64,000 nt of DNA. It comes from Enterobacter hormaechei subsp. hoffmannii (GTDB lineage Bacteria > Pseudomonadota > Gammaproteobacteria > Enterobacterales > Enterobacteriaceae). This document shows, in pieces, positions 10,659 to 19,917 of this stretch. Location of the stretch: positions 1,364,001 through 1,428,000 of the forward strand of contig NZ_CP017186.1 in the NCBI RefSeq assembly GCF_001729745.1, given 5' to 3'. The notes below the pieces were generated by a model, which was given only the letters and a program-made list of their open reading frames with translations, did not search any database and was not told the DNA's origin. Within the stretch, counting starts at the first letter, position 1. Each line of letters begins with the position of its first letter. The position numbers were made by a program, and so were the translations under genes.

Positions 10659-11136
10659 TCCCTCTCCCTGTGGGCTGAGGGATCCCCAGTAATTTTTTTA
10701 TGCAGAAGCAATAAAGTTGCTTTCTAAATGACTGAGGGCTGTCAGCGATGCCCTGGTACGGCTGTAAATCGCTGAGGCGTTTGCCTTCCGGCCGGGGCGA
10801 GGCGCAGGGATGCGCCGAGAGGGCGGCTTTACAGGGACGTTGCCTCCCCCCGTACCCGATAAGCCGGAAGGAATAAGCCGAGGGCACCGCGAAGCGGCGA
10901 TTTACCGCCGGGAGCCCGGGTCGCCAGGGTGGTGGCGACTGAGCCACCCTGGCACGTTCACCGGTCATGTCGCTACAGAGTAGCAAGGAACATAAAGTGA
11001 ACGGAATGACCACCACCGCCGTATATTCCCCTCACCCTAACCCTCTCCCCGGAGGGGCGAGGGGATTGCTCAGTGCTCGCATTAATTTGTGGGGAACCCT
11101 CAGCCCTGTGGGAGAGGGCCGGGGTGAGGGCATCAG
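10659..11136. repeat. 478-bp structured repeat, copy 1
   Basis: This segment is matched in reverse complement by 15898-16375, also 478 bp, with only about seven mismatches that I could find by eye. Its outer ends resemble one split REP hairpin (CCCTCTCCCTGTGGG ... CCCTGTGGGAGAGGG). Inside these, 10675-10687 (CTGAGGGATCCCC) and 11091-11103 (GGGGAACCCTCAG) form near-perfect terminal inverted repeats, flanked on both sides by the 9-mer CCCTGTGGG (10666-10674, 11104-11112). The interior has several strong stems, for example GCCAGGGTGG/CCACCCTGGC near 10930-10952. Open frames across it are unconvincing. Confidence 0.9.
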
Positions 11137-11152
11137 GCCGCACAAAACGAAC

Positions 11153-12061
11153 CTAACCTAATGCCTGAATCGCCTTCTCCAGCGCCTCGCGCAGCAGATG
11201 GCGGTCGTGGCGATATTTAATATCGCTGGCTTCCAGCGGCTCCTGTACCACCACACGATCGCCAATCCCCGACACATCTACTTTTGGCCCGACCACGACA
11301 CCATCGATAATTTTCTTACCAACATACTGTTCCATCAGGTCCAGCTTATCCGCCAGCGACAGGCTTGCCGCCGCCGGACTGAGTTCGCGGCCTAAATTAC
11401 CGATATAGACCATGGGCGCAGGCGTTCTGCGCAGCGCCTGCGCCAGCTCTTTCACCAGCAGGATCGGCATCAGGCTGGTATAAAAACTCCCCGGCCCAAT
11501 CAGGATCAGATCGGCCTCGCCAATCGCTTCAACCGCTTCACGCGTTGCGGGTACGCTGGGGTAGGTCATCAGCTCTTTTGGCGGAAGGAGAAGCTGGTCG
11601 ATATTCACTTCACCATACACTTCGTGATCGTCAGCATCGATCGCCATCAAATCTACCGGCTGTTCGGACATCGGGATCAGGAACGCATCCACTTTTAGCA
11701 GGTTACGAATTAAATTGATCGCTTCCAGAGGGCGCACGCTCAGGTGATCCAGCGCCTTTAACATCAGATTTCCAAGGTTATGGCCTGAAAGTTCGCCATT
11801 TCCCCCAAAACGGTACTCAAACATCGCCGAGGCCACGCTTGGCTCAGTGATGAGCTGGTTGAGGCAGTTGCGCATATCACCCCAGGCTATCCCGCCTTCA
11901 GCACGTCGGATCCGCCCGGTTGAGCCGCCGTTGTCCGTTGTTGTCACGATGCCCGTCAGGCGTGAACCCAGTGACGATAACGACGACATAACCCGTCCCA
12001 GACCGTGACCTCCTCCAAGAGCGACCACGCGGTCCAGATCCGCAAAAGTGCGATTGCGCAT
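11153..12061 (-). CDS. ybhK: YvcK/YbhK-family gluconeogenesis factor
   Basis: 302-residue CofD/YvcK-family protein, the length of E. coli YbhK. The glycine-rich [11 protein letters not shown] near the N-terminus, [14 protein letters not shown] and the [17 protein letters not shown] segment are hallmark nucleotide-sugar-binding regions. In Bacillus, YvcK is needed for growth on gluconeogenic carbon sources and affects cell-wall synthesis; the enteric role is less clear. Divergent from moaA, as in E. coli. Its 3' end lies 17 bp from repeat copy 1. Confidence 0.93.
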   Translation of the reverse strand: MRNRTFADLDRVVALGGGHGLGRVMSSLSSLGSRLTGIVTTTDNGGSTGRIRRAEGGIAWGDMRNCLNQLITEPSVASAMFEYRFGGNGELSGHNLGNLMLKALDHLSVRPLEAINLIRNLLKVDAFLIPMSEQPVDLMAIDADDHEVYGEVNIDQLLLPPKELMTYPSVPATREAVEAIGEADLILIGPGSFYTSLMPILLVKELAQALRRTPAPMVYIGNLGRELSPAAASLSLADKLDLMEQYVGKKIIDGVVVGPKVDVSGIGDRVVVQEPLEASDIKYRHDRHLLREALEKAIQALG

Positions 12062-12202
12062 ACCTATTCCTTATCCTGTTAAGCTTGCGTCACAGTAACG
12101 CAACTACTCCTAAAAGACGATGCCTCTCACAAACCATAATGACGTATATCAATGCGAAAGCGCTGTTTTTGCGTATTCTGTAGTGAAAATGCACGATAAC
12201 AT

Positions 12203-12226
12203 CGTTATGTATAAATTTATATAGCG
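12203..12226. promoter_or_regulatory. probable ModE operator upstream of moaA
   Basis: Half-sites CGTTATGTA (12203-12211) and TATATAGCG (12218-12226) are separated by 6 bp. Geometry and sequence match the 24-bp ModE site of enteric modA (CGTTATAT...ACATAACG). ModE-molybdate is known to act at E. coli moaA, so this is a likely functional site. Confidence 0.75.
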
Positions 12227-12300
12227 AAAAGCGACAATGGCGAAGTGGCGATTTCCACGCTACTATCGCCATAACCACGTTTTCAAAACTGAAAACATAC

Positions 12301-12400
12301 ACTCTAGCCCTGGCGCCTGTGTCGAGAGATATGGCGCCCTGGCCGTGGCGGATTTGCCACCAGGGTACAGAAAGAAATGACTGTGCCTCCCGATCTGGAA
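12301..12400 (+). ncRNA. Moco riboswitch in the moaA leader
   Basis: The leader from about 12301 to 12400 closely parallels the E. coli moaA leader. It has a long GC-rich stem around GGCGCC, a CCGTGGC/GCCACCAGGG arm and the conserved ending GCCTCCCGATCTGGAAAGG that runs into the ribosome site. In E. coli this RNA represses moa expression when molybdenum cofactor is abundant. The exact ends are approximate. Confidence 0.88.
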
Positions 12401-12408
12401 AGGTGTAC

Positions 12409-13398
12409 ATGGCTTCACAACTTACTGATGCTTTCGCGCGTAAGTTTTTCTACTTACGTTTGTCGATTACCGACGTGTGTAACTTCCGTTGCACCTACTG
12501 CCTGCCCGATGGCTACAAGCCGGGCAGCGTCACCAATAATGGCTTTCTCTCCGTGGAAGAAGTACGCCGCGTCACGCGCGCGTTCTCTGAACTCGGTACG
12601 GAAAAAGTGCGTCTTACCGGGGGAGAGCCCTCCCTGCGCCGTGATTTCCCTGACATCATTGCCGCCGTGCGTGAAAACGAACGTATCCGCCAGATCGCGG
12701 TGACCACCAACGGTTACCGCATGGCGCGTGACGTGGCGAACTGGCGCGATGCGGGGCTGACGGCGATCAACGTCAGCGTCGATAGCCTGGACGCCCGTCA
12801 GTTCCACGCCATTACCGGCCAGGATAAGTTCCAGCAGGTAATGGACGGCATCGATGCCGCGTTCACCGCCGGTTTCGACAAGGTCAAAGTCAATACCGTG
12901 TTGATGCGTGATGTGAACCACCATCAGCTGGACACCTTTCTGGCGTGGATCAAACCGCGCCGCATTCAACTGCGTTTTATTGAGCTGATGGAGACCGGGG
13001 AGGGCAGCGAGCTGTTCCGTCGCCATCACATCTCCGGCATGGTCCTGCGTGACGAACTGCTGAAACGCGGCTGGATCCACCAGATCCGCCAGCGCAGCGA
13101 TGGCCCGGCGCAGGTCTTTTGTCATCCGGATTATGAAGGCGAAATCGGCCTGATCATGCCCTATGAAAAAGATTTCTGTGCCAGCTGCAACCGCCTGCGC
13201 GTCTCCTCTGTTGGCAAGCTGCACCTCTGCCTGTTCGGGGATGGCGGCGTCGATCTGCGCGATTTGCTGGAAGACGACGCCCAACAGGACGTGCTTGAAG
13301 CACGCATTTCCGAGGCGCTGACGCACAAAAAGCAGACCCATTTCCTGCATCAGGGCAATACCGGCATTACTCAGAACCTGTCCTATATCGGCGGGTAA
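12409..13398 (+). CDS. moaA: GTP 3',8-cyclase
   Basis: Radical-SAM enzyme starting molybdopterin synthesis by converting GTP to 3',8-cH2GTP. 329 residues, as in E. coli. N-terminal cluster CNFRCTYC (Cys24, 28, 31); C-terminal substrate-binding cluster in CASCNRLRV plus a cysteine 14 residues later. The ATG at 12409 (MASQLTDAF) follows AAGGTGT in the riboswitch tail. The frame runs 30 codons further upstream, but those codons are riboswitch sequence. First gene of moaABCDE. Confidence 0.98.
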   Translation: MASQLTDAFARKFFYLRLSITDVCNFRCTYCLPDGYKPGSVTNNGFLSVEEVRRVTRAFSELGTEKVRLTGGEPSLRRDFPDIIAAVRENERIRQIAVTTNGYRMARDVANWRDAGLTAINVSVDSLDARQFHAITGQDKFQQVMDGIDAAFTAGFDKVKVNTVLMRDVNHHQLDTFLAWIKPRRIQLRFIELMETGEGSELFRRHHISGMVLRDELLKRGWIHQIRQRSDGPAQVFCHPDYEGEIGLIMPYEKDFCASCNRLRVSSVGKLHLCLFGDGGVDLRDLLEDDAQQDVLEARISEALTHKKQTHFLHQGNTGITQNLSYIGG

Positions 13399-13422
13399 TC
13401 AGGCTTTAGAAGGAACCAGAAG

Positions 13423-13935
13423 ATGAGTCAGGTAAGCGCGGAATTTATCCCGACACGCATTGCTATTCTTACCGTTTCCGAACGTCGTGGTGAAGAGGAT
13501 GATACCTCCGGCCACTGGCTGCGCGAGGCGGCACACGAAGCCGGGCACCAGATTGTTGATAAAGCGATCGTCAAAGAGAACCGTTACGCCATTCGCGCTC
13601 AGGTTTCACAGTGGATTGCGAGTGATGACGTCCAGGTTGTACTGATCACTGGCGGCACCGGCTTTACCGCAGGCGACCAGGCGCCGGAAGCGCTGCTTCC
13701 GCTGTTCGATCGCGAAGTAGAAGGCTTCGGCGAAGTGTTCCGCATGCTCTCATTTGAAGAGATTGGCACCTCTACGCTCCAGTCCCGTGCCGTCGCGGGG
13801 GTAGCGAACAAGACGCTGATCTTCGCCATGCCGGGCTCGACCAAAGCCTGCCGCACCGCGTGGGAAAACATTATTGCCCCGCAGCTGGATGTCCGTACCC
13901 GTCCGTGTAATTTCCATCCCCATTTAAAGAAATAA
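13423..13935 (+). CDS. moaB: MoaB, molybdopterin adenylyltransferase-like protein
   Basis: 170-residue MogA/MoeA-fold protein with the LITGGTGFTAGDQAPEAL substrate loop. MoaB is non-essential for cofactor synthesis in E. coli, where MogA does the adenylation. An AGAAGGAACC ribosome site precedes the ATG. Lies 24 bp after moaA and 3 bp before moaC. Confidence 0.96.
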   Translation: MSQVSAEFIPTRIAILTVSERRGEEDDTSGHWLREAAHEAGHQIVDKAIVKENRYAIRAQVSQWIASDDVQVVLITGGTGFTAGDQAPEALLPLFDREVEGFGEVFRMLSFEEIGTSTLQSRAVAGVANKTLIFAMPGSTKACRTAWENIIAPQLDVRTRPCNFHPHLKK

Positions 13936-13938
13936 GCT

Positions 13939-14424
13939 ATGTCACAACTGACCCACATAAACGCCGCTGGCGAAGCGCATATGGTGGATGTCTCCGCCAA
14001 AGCCGAAACGGTGCGCGAGGCGCGTGCTGAAGCGTTCGTCACCATGCTGCCGGAGACGCTGGCGATGATTATCGACGGTAGCCATCACAAGGGTGATGTG
14101 TTTGCCACCGCCCGCATCGCCGGTATTCAGGCCGCTAAACGCACCTGGGACCTCATCCCGCTCTGCCATCCGCTGATGCTTAGCAAAGTGGAGGTAAATT
14201 TGCAGGCGCAGCCGGAGCATAACCGCGTACGTATCGAGTCCCTGTGCCGCTTAACCGGGAAAACCGGCGTGGAGATGGAGGCGTTGACGGCAGCCTCCGT
14301 GGCGGCGCTGACCATCTACGACATGTGCAAAGCGGTGCAGAAAGATATGGTGATTGGCCCGGTGCGTCTGCTGGCAAAAAGCGGCGGCAAATCCGGTGAT
14401 TTTAAGGTGGAAATCCATGATTAA
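13939..14424 (+). CDS. moaC: cyclic pyranopterin monophosphate synthase
   Basis: Converts the MoaA product to cPMP. 161 residues with the LIPLCHPL motif of the active site, the [20 protein letters not shown] helix and the catalytic Asp/Lys region KDMVIG. Starts 3 bp after moaB and overlaps moaD by 8 bp. Confidence 0.97.
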   Translation: MSQLTHINAAGEAHMVDVSAKAETVREARAEAFVTMLPETLAMIIDGSHHKGDVFATARIAGIQAAKRTWDLIPLCHPLMLSKVEVNLQAQPEHNRVRIESLCRLTGKTGVEMEALTAASVAALTIYDMCKAVQKDMVIGPVRLLAKSGGKSGDFKVEIHD

Positions 14425-14662
14425 GGTGCTCTTTTTTGCCCAGGTCCGTGAGCTGGTTAATACCGACAGCCTGACGCTGGACGGCTCTTTCGAAAACGTC
14501 GCCGCCCTGCGTGCGCATCTGGCGGCGCAAAGCGACCGCTGGGCGCTGGCGCTGGATGAAGGCAAACTGTTGGCCGCCGTGAATCAGACGCTGGTGGAGT
14601 TGACCCACCCGCTGGCTGATGGGGATGAAGTGGCCTTCTTCCCGCCGGTCACAGGGGGTTGA
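14417..14662 (+). CDS. moaD: molybdopterin synthase sulfur-carrier subunit
   Basis: 81-residue ubiquitin-fold protein ending in the Gly-Gly that is adenylated by MoeB and turned into a thiocarboxylate. The start is [13 protein letters not shown] at 14417, inside the 3' end of moaC. A longer frame from 14354 would lie entirely in moaC coding sequence and gives a length untypical for MoaD. Confidence 0.96.
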   Translation: MIKVLFFAQVRELVNTDSLTLDGSFENVAALRAHLAAQSDRWALALDEGKLLAAVNQTLVELTHPLADGDEVAFFPPVTGG

Positions 14663-14663
14663 G

Positions 14664-15116
14664 ATGACGGAAACCCGAATTCTGGTTGGCCATGAGCGTT
14701 TTAACGTGGGCACGGAATATGACTGGCTGGCCGGGCGCGACGAAGACGGCGCGGTCGTGACCTTTACCGGGAAAGTGCGTAATCATAATCTCGGCGACAG
14801 CGTAAAAGCGCTGACGCTGGAGCACTATCCGGGAATGACCGAAAAATCGCTGGCGGCCATTGTCGAAGAGGCGCGAGGCCGCTGGCCGCTGGGGCGCGTT
14901 ACGGTTATCCATCGCATCGGCGAAATGTGGCCCGGCGAAGAAATTGTGTTTGTCGGCGTCACCAGCGCCCATCGCGGGAGTGCTTTTGCGGCGGGGGAGT
15001 TCATCATGGATTACCTCAAAACTAAAGCGCCGTTCTGGAAGCGTGAAGCGACGCCGGAAGGTGAGCGCTGGGTGGAATCGCGGGACAGCGACAAACAGGC
15101 TGCCAGCCGCTGGTAA
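14664..15116 (+). CDS. moaE: molybdopterin synthase catalytic subunit
   Basis: With MoaD, inserts the two dithiolene sulfurs into cPMP. 150 residues, as in E. coli. FTGKVRNHN, the YPGMTEK segment, the HRIGEMWPGE core and the catalytic-lysine region DYLKTKAPFWKRE are all present. The ATG at 14664 is 1 bp after the moaD stop; the upstream in-frame ATG at 14619 lies inside moaD. Confidence 0.97.
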   Translation: MTETRILVGHERFNVGTEYDWLAGRDEDGAVVTFTGKVRNHNLGDSVKALTLEHYPGMTEKSLAAIVEEARGRWPLGRVTVIHRIGEMWPGEEIVFVGVTSAHRGSAFAAGEFIMDYLKTKAPFWKREATPEGERWVESRDSDKQAASRW

Positions 15117-15174
15117 CAGGTTTACGTGGATGTGTTAGTCTTAACGTGTGTGTTTACTTAATCAGGAGTGAATC

Positions 15175-15882
15175 ATGGACCGATTTCCGCGTTCCGATTC
15201 GATAGTTCAGCAGACCCGTAGCGGGCTGCAAACCTACATGGCTCAGGTATATGGCTGGATGACGGTTGGCCTGCTGCTTACCGCGTTTATCGCGTGGTAT
15301 GCGGCAAACACGCCTGAACTGATGATGTTTATCTTCTCCAGCAAAATCACCTTCTTTGGGCTGATTATTGCGCAACTGGCGCTGGTATTCGTGCTCTCCG
15401 GGCTGGTGCACAAGCTCAGCGCGGGCATGGCGACCACGCTGTTTATGCTCTATTCGGCGCTGACCGGGCTGACGCTCTCCAGTATTTTCATCGTTTACAC
15501 CTACTCCTCCATCGCCAGCACCTTTGTGGTGACCGGCGGGATGTTCGGTGTGATGAGCCTGTACGGTTACACCACCAAACGTGACCTGAGCGGCTTCGGC
15601 AACATGCTGTTTATGGGGCTGATAGGGATTGTGCTGGCGTCGCTGGTGAACCTGTGGTTGAAGAGTGACGCGCTGATGTGGGCGGTGACCTATATCGGGG
15701 TGGTGATCTTCGTGGGCTTAACCGCCTACGACACCCAGAAGCTGAAAAACATCGGTGAACAAATTGATGTTCGCGACAGTTCAAACCTGCGCAAATACTC
15801 GATTCTGGGCGCGCTGACGCTGTATCTGGACTTCATCAACCTGTTCCTGATGCTGCTGCGTATCTTCGGCAACCGTCGCTAG
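15175..15882 (+). CDS. ybhL: Bax inhibitor-1 family inner-membrane protein
   Basis: 235 residues with about seven hydrophobic segments and the BI-1 signature FVGLTAYDTQKLKNI near the C-terminus. Same family as E. coli YbhL and YccA. YccA modulates FtsH; the function of YbhL is not established, though a calcium or proton leak role is known for bacterial BI-1 relatives. AATCAGGAGTGAATC precedes the ATG. Repeat copy 2 begins 15 bp after the stop. Confidence 0.93.
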   Translation: MDRFPRSDSIVQQTRSGLQTYMAQVYGWMTVGLLLTAFIAWYAANTPELMMFIFSSKITFFGLIIAQLALVFVLSGLVHKLSAGMATTLFMLYSALTGLTLSSIFIVYTYSSIASTFVVTGGMFGVMSLYGYTTKRDLSGFGNMLFMGLIGIVLASLVNLWLKSDALMWAVTYIGVVIFVGLTAYDTQKLKNIGEQIDVRDSSNLRKYSILGALTLYLDFINLFLMLLRIFGNRR

Positions 15883-15897
15883 TGAGGGTGGCGCTGT

Positions 15898-16375
15898 CTG
15901 ATGCCCTCACCCTGACCCTCTCCCACAGGGCTGAGGGTTCCCCACAAATTAATGCGAGCACTGAGCAATCCCCTCGCCCCTCCGGGGAGAGAGTTAGGGT
16001 GAGGGGAACATACGGCGGTGGTGGTCATTCCGTTCACTTTATGTTCCTTGCTACTCTGTAACGACATGACCGGTGAACGTGCCAGGGTGGCTCAGTCGCC
16101 ACCACCCTGGCGACCCGGGCTCCCGGCGGTAAATCGCCGCTTCGCGGTGCCCTCGGCTTATTCCTTCCGGCTTATCGGGTACGGGCGGAGGCAACGTCCC
16201 TGTAAAGCCGCCCTCTCGGCGCATCCCTGCGCCTCGCCCCGGCCGGAAGGCAAACGCCTCAGCGATTTACAGCCGGACCAGGGCATCGCTGACAGCCCTC
16301 AGTCATTTAGAAAGCAACTTTATTGCTTCTGCATAAAAAAATTACTGGGGATCCCTCAGCCCACAGGGAGAGGGA
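15898..16375. repeat. 478-bp structured repeat, copy 2 (inverted)
   Basis: Reverse complement of 10659-11136, same length, about 98-99 percent identical by eye. The two copies bracket ybhK, moaABCDE and ybhL in inverted orientation. It carries the same split REP hairpin at its ends, the same inner inverted termini and the same flanking CCCTGTGGG/CCCACAGGG 9-mers. It occupies almost the whole spacer between ybhL and ybhN. Confidence 0.9.
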
Positions 16376-16383
16376 ACAAACCC

Positions 16384-16409
16384 TAAAAACGGCAACGAAG
16401 TTGCCGTTT
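16384..16409. terminator. terminator after ybhN
   Basis: AAAACGGCAAC, loop GAA, then GTTGCCGTTTT. The symmetric A/T flanks make it potentially bidirectional. It lies just downstream of the ybhN stop on the minus strand. Confidence 0.8.
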
Positions 16410-16414
16410 TGCTT

Positions 16415-17377
16415 TTATTTTGCCATCGCCTTCTCGTTTTTGGCGCGCAGCTTCTTCGCCCGACTCTCCAGCACCAGATAACAGATCGTTGCCAGCGCCA
16501 GCGGCAGGAAGTAGTAGATCATGCGGTACGCGAGCAGGGCAGCGATAATCGTCCCGTGAGACACATGCTCCCCTGCAAGCAGCGCGATAAACACCGCTTC
16601 CAGTACGCCGATCCCCGCCGGTATATGCACAATCACCCCGGCAATACTGCTTACCAGCAGCACGCCCAGCACGAAGAAGTAATTCACATCTTCGCCAATC
16701 AGCAGCCAGATAATGGCCCCCATCGCCATCCAGTTGGCGCTGGAAACCACCATTTGCAGGACGGCAAACTTCCATGACGGCAGCACCAGCTTCTGCCCTT
16801 TAATGGTCATATGACGACGTTTGGCAAAGGCGCAGGCCCACAGGTAGGCGGCGATGATCAGCAGCAGTACGATGCCCAGAATGCGCAGGGTGGCCTCATC
16901 GATGTACCAGTGCGCAGGCAGCTGCACCACGCCAATGGTGAAGATCACCCCGCCGAGCAGGATATACCCCAGCCAGTTGGTGGTGATACTCAGCGAGAAA
17001 ATACGCGTGATGGTGCCGCCCGGTAAGCCAAGGCGGGAGTACAGGCGATAGCGCATGCCAATCCCGCCAACCCAGGTGCTCAGCGTCAGGTTAAAGGCGT
17101 AGCAGATGAATGACACCAGCATAACCTGCCGTTTGGCAAGCTTATGCCCGCAGTAGGCGCGTCCCAACAGGTCATAGCAGCCGTACATCAGGTAGCTCAC
17201 AATCACCAGGCCAACCGCCCCGAGCAGGACTGTCCGGTTGTAGTTGCGAATAACCTTCCACACCTCTTCCCAGTCCACCTTCTGGGCATACACCACCAGC
17301 AGGACCGCGACGGCAATGAAGAACAGCCAGGTCAAGATTTTTTTCGCCAGCCGCCAGCGAGGATGAGATTTCGACAT
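16415..17377 (-). CDS. ybhN: YbhN, UPF0104/lysylphosphatidylglycerol-synthase-like membrane protein
   Basis: 320-residue polytopic protein of the LPG synthase TM-like family, seven or more hydrophobic segments. FNLTLSTWVGGIGMRYRLYSR and the VHIPAGIGVLEAVF segment are typical. The ATG at 17375-17377 ([17 protein letters not shown]) matches E. coli; the longer frame runs back through clsB. Its start shares one base with the clsB stop (TGATG). In E. coli ybhPON form an operon with cardiolipin synthase, suggesting a membrane-lipid role; the function is unproven. Confidence 0.94.
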   Translation of the reverse strand: MSKSHPRWRLAKKILTWLFFIAVAVLLVVYAQKVDWEEVWKVIRNYNRTVLLGAVGLVIVSYLMYGCYDLLGRAYCGHKLAKRQVMLVSFICYAFNLTLSTWVGGIGMRYRLYSRLGLPGGTITRIFSLSITTNWLGYILLGGVIFTIGVVQLPAHWYIDEATLRILGIVLLLIIAAYLWACAFAKRRHMTIKGQKLVLPSWKFAVLQMVVSSANWMAMGAIIWLLIGEDVNYFFVLGVLLVSSIAGVIVHIPAGIGVLEAVFIALLAGEHVSHGTIIAALLAYRMIYYFLPLALATICYLVLESRAKKLRAKNEKAMAK

Positions 17378-18615
17378 CAGGTTTTCCCTCCATCTTCCGC
17401 CTCTACGCGGTCCTGGGTTTCCATTTCGGGTTGCACTGGCGGATCCACCAGCGCCAGTTTCGGCGTATGCGCGGGCAGCCAGCCCACCATGGCCGGGAAG
17501 TGGCGCAGGAAGTGGAACACCACCACACCGATGCCAACGTTCCACCAGCTGCGTTTCGGCACCATGGACTCATCCACACGCACGCAGTCTTTATTGATCA
17601 GACCCTGAAGGTTATCGCGCAGGGTCTGATTAAACTGGCGATCGTGGATGATCAGGTTCGCTTCCAGATTGAGCGATAAGCTCAGCGGATCGAGGTTGCT
17701 TGAGCCAACGGTCGCCCAGTGGTCATCCATCACGGCCACTTTGCCGTGCAGCGGGCGGCGGCGATATTCATAGATCTGCACGCCGCTTTTGACCAGATAG
17801 CGATAGAGCAGACGCGCGCCCACCTTCACAATCGGCATATCGGGCTCACCCTGGACGATGAGCTTCACGCTTACGCCGCGTCGGGCCGCGTTGCGCATGG
17901 CGTGCAAAATCCGGTAACCGGGGAAGAAATAGGCGTTGGCGATAATCACCTCGCGCTTCGCGTTCGCCAGCATCTTCAGGTAGTGACGTTCGATATCGTC
18001 CCGGTGCTCCTCGTTATCCCGCCAGACGAACAGCGCCTGCGCCTCGCCGGGCTTGCGGTTCTCTTCCGGGCGATGGCGGCGTCGCCACCAGCGGCGTGCG
18101 GCCTCTTTGCCGGGTAAGTTTTCCAGCACGAACAGCTGGATGTCCTGTACCACCGGTCCCTCAATGCGGATCGCGTAGTCCTGTTTCGCTTCGGGACCAT
18201 AATCCGACATATGCTCGGCGGAGTAGTTAATGCCGCCAACGAAGGCCACCGTTTCGTCCACCACCACAATTTTGCGGTGCATTCGGCGGAACAGGTTGGT
18301 GCGCATCCCGAACAGACGCGGGCCGGGATCGTAATAGCGGAATACCACCCCTGCGGCGGTGAGCTCGTTAACAAATTCGTCGCTGAGATCCGGCGAACCA
18401 TATCCGTCGAGCAGGACCTCGATTTTTATACCGCGACGAGCGGCTTGCAGCAGCGCGCTGTGCAACTGCCTGCCCACGTCGTCTTCAAACCAGATAAACG
18501 TTTCCAGAAAGACTTTCTGCTGTGCGTGGCTAATCGCCTCAAAGACTGCCGGATAAAAGTTATCGCCATTTTCCAGCAGCGTAATACGGTTACCTTCCTG
18601 CCATGTGCATTTCAT
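17377..18615 (-). CDS. clsB: cardiolipin synthase B
   Basis: Phospholipase-D-superfamily enzyme, 412 residues (E. coli ClsB has 413). Two HKD motifs: HRKIVVVD near residue 112 and HGKVAVMD near residue 290. Unlike ClsA it lacks long N-terminal membrane helices. It condenses phosphatidylglycerol with phosphatidylglycerol, or with other lipids when YmdB is present. Overlaps ybhP by 4 bp and ybhN by 1 bp, so ybhP-clsB-ybhN is a coupled operon. Confidence 0.96.
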   Translation of the reverse strand: MKCTWQEGNRITLLENGDNFYPAVFEAISHAQQKVFLETFIWFEDDVGRQLHSALLQAARRGIKIEVLLDGYGSPDLSDEFVNELTAAGVVFRYYDPGPRLFGMRTNLFRRMHRKIVVVDETVAFVGGINYSAEHMSDYGPEAKQDYAIRIEGPVVQDIQLFVLENLPGKEAARRWWRRRHRPEENRKPGEAQALFVWRDNEEHRDDIERHYLKMLANAKREVIIANAYFFPGYRILHAMRNAARRGVSVKLIVQGEPDMPIVKVGARLLYRYLVKSGVQIYEYRRRPLHGKVAVMDDHWATVGSSNLDPLSLSLNLEANLIIHDRQFNQTLRDNLQGLINKDCVRVDESMVPKRSWWNVGIGVVVFHFLRHFPAMVGWLPAHTPKLALVDPPVQPEMETQDRVEAEDGGKT

Positions 18616-19373
18616 AAGTGGATCTCCGCGCTGAGTGGGGCATGGTCGGAGAGATGTCGCCAGTTGAGTAAAGCCAGCGCCGTCGGGCTGCTGGCGTGGG
18701 CATTTTTTACGTAGATGCGGTCAAGGCGCAGCAGGGGGAAGCGCACCGGAAACGTCCGCGCGGGACGACCGCGTGAGCGGGTAAAAATCTCCTCCAGCCC
18801 CGCATTCACCTTCAGAGGATGGTTGGCCCGCTGTCGCCAGTCGTTAAAATCACCGGCCACTACCACGGGCTCGCCCTCCGGCAGCGCATTGGTCCAGTCT
18901 GCCAGCATCTGTAGCTGAGCCTGACGGTGGGCCTCACGCAGGCCAAGATGAACGCAGCCCACATGAATGGGAAAATCGAGCGCCGGTGGCGTGATGCGGC
19001 AGTATAACAACCCGCGTTTTTCACTCTCGCCAACGGAGACGTCCCGGTTCTCATAATGCTCGATAGGAAAACGCGACAGCACTGCGTTACCGTGATGCCC
19101 CTCCGGGTAGACCGCATTGCGCCCGTAGGCGTAATCGCTCCACATGGTATCCGCCAGAAACTCGTAATGGGGCGTGTCGGGCCAGTTTTCGAAATGCATC
19201 GGGTGCACTTCGTGCGCGCCCATGACCTCCTGGAGGCAGACAATATCGGCGCTGACGGTGCGTACCGCGTCGCGCAGCTCCGGTAAAATGAAGCGGCGGT
19301 TAAATGCTGTGAAGCCCTTATGAATATTTATCGTCAGCACCTTAAGCGAGAAATGCTGCGTTCTTTTGCTCAT
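18612..19373 (-). CDS. ybhP: endonuclease/exonuclease/phosphatase-family protein YbhP
   Basis: 253-residue EEP-fold protein. Visible fold motifs are [15 protein letters not shown] (metal-binding glutamate), [18 protein letters not shown] and the terminal [11 protein letters not shown]. The ATG at 19373 is spaced correctly from AGGAAGG; a GTG two codons upstream overlaps that site. E. coli YbhP has the same length. The substrate is unknown; the neighbourhood with clsB hints at phospholipid or head-group hydrolysis. Confidence 0.92.
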   Translation of the reverse strand: MSKRTQHFSLKVLTINIHKGFTAFNRRFILPELRDAVRTVSADIVCLQEVMGAHEVHPMHFENWPDTPHYEFLADTMWSDYAYGRNAVYPEGHHGNAVLSRFPIEHYENRDVSVGESEKRGLLYCRITPPALDFPIHVGCVHLGLREAHRQAQLQMLADWTNALPEGEPVVVAGDFNDWRQRANHPLKVNAGLEEIFTRSRGRPARTFPVRFPLLRLDRIYVKNAHASSPTALALLNWRHLSDHAPLSAEIHL

Positions 19374-19506
19374 AAACACCTTCCTGGGTGACTATCCCGA
19401 TGAAAATAAAGTGTAGTAGGCGTCACAAAAAGATGCGGCGTTACGGAATTTTCCGTAAAGTGCGGTAGTCTGAATTAGCAGAGAAAAATCCTTCAGGAGA
19501 GAAGCC

Positions 19507-19917
19507 ATGAAGTGGCAACAACGCGTTCGTGTCGCAACCGGTTTGAGTTGCTGGCAGATAATGTTGCATTTACTGGTCGTGGCCGTACTGGTGATGGGCT
19601 GGATGAGCGGCACGCTGGTGCGTGTCGGCTTAGGGTTATGCGTGGTTTACGGCGTGACCGTGCTGTCGATGCTGTTTTTACAGCGTCACCACGACGCGCG
19701 CTGGCGTGAAGTGGGTGATGTGCTCGAAGAGCTCACCACCACCTGGTATTTTGGTGCGGCAATGATCGTCCTGTGGCTGTTGTCACGCGTGCTGCAAAAC
19801 AACCTGCTGCTGGCCCTGGCGGGTCTGGCTATCCTCGCAGGGCCTGCGGTGGTGTCGTTGCTCACCAAAGAGAAAAAGCTACGCGATGTTTCGTCTAAAC
19901 ATCGCATAGGCCACTGA
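19507..19917 (+). CDS. ybhQ: inner-membrane protein YbhQ
   Basis: 136 residues, about four hydrophobic segments, same length as E. coli YbhQ; function unknown. TTCAGGAGAGAAGCC precedes the ATG. The 3' end overlaps the convergent ybhR gene by 39 bp, and the overlap holds a perfect 9-bp stem (19883-19891 with 19897-19905). Confidence 0.9.
   Translation: MKWQQRVRVATGLSCWQIMLHLLVVAVLVMGWMSGTLVRVGLGLCVVYGVTVLSMLFLQRHHDARWREVGDVLEELTTTWYFGAAMIVLWLLSRVLQNNLLLALAGLAILAGPAVVSLLTKEKKLRDVSSKHRIGH

Noticed and set aside
10603..11016. Minus-strand open frame of 137 codons across repeat copy 1
   Set aside because: It is nothing but the structured repeat read through. The same frame recurs in copy 2, it overlaps uvrB, has odd Arg/Pro/Ser-rich composition and no ribosome site.
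11153..15882. ybhK-moa-ybhL as a composite transposon between the inverted repeats
   Set aside because: The gene order inside is the ancestral enteric order, so the repeats most likely arrived separately on either side rather than carrying the genes in.
16018..16386. Plus-strand open frame of 122 codons across repeat copy 2
   Set aside because: Counterpart of the frame in copy 1; conservation reflects the repeat, not a protein.
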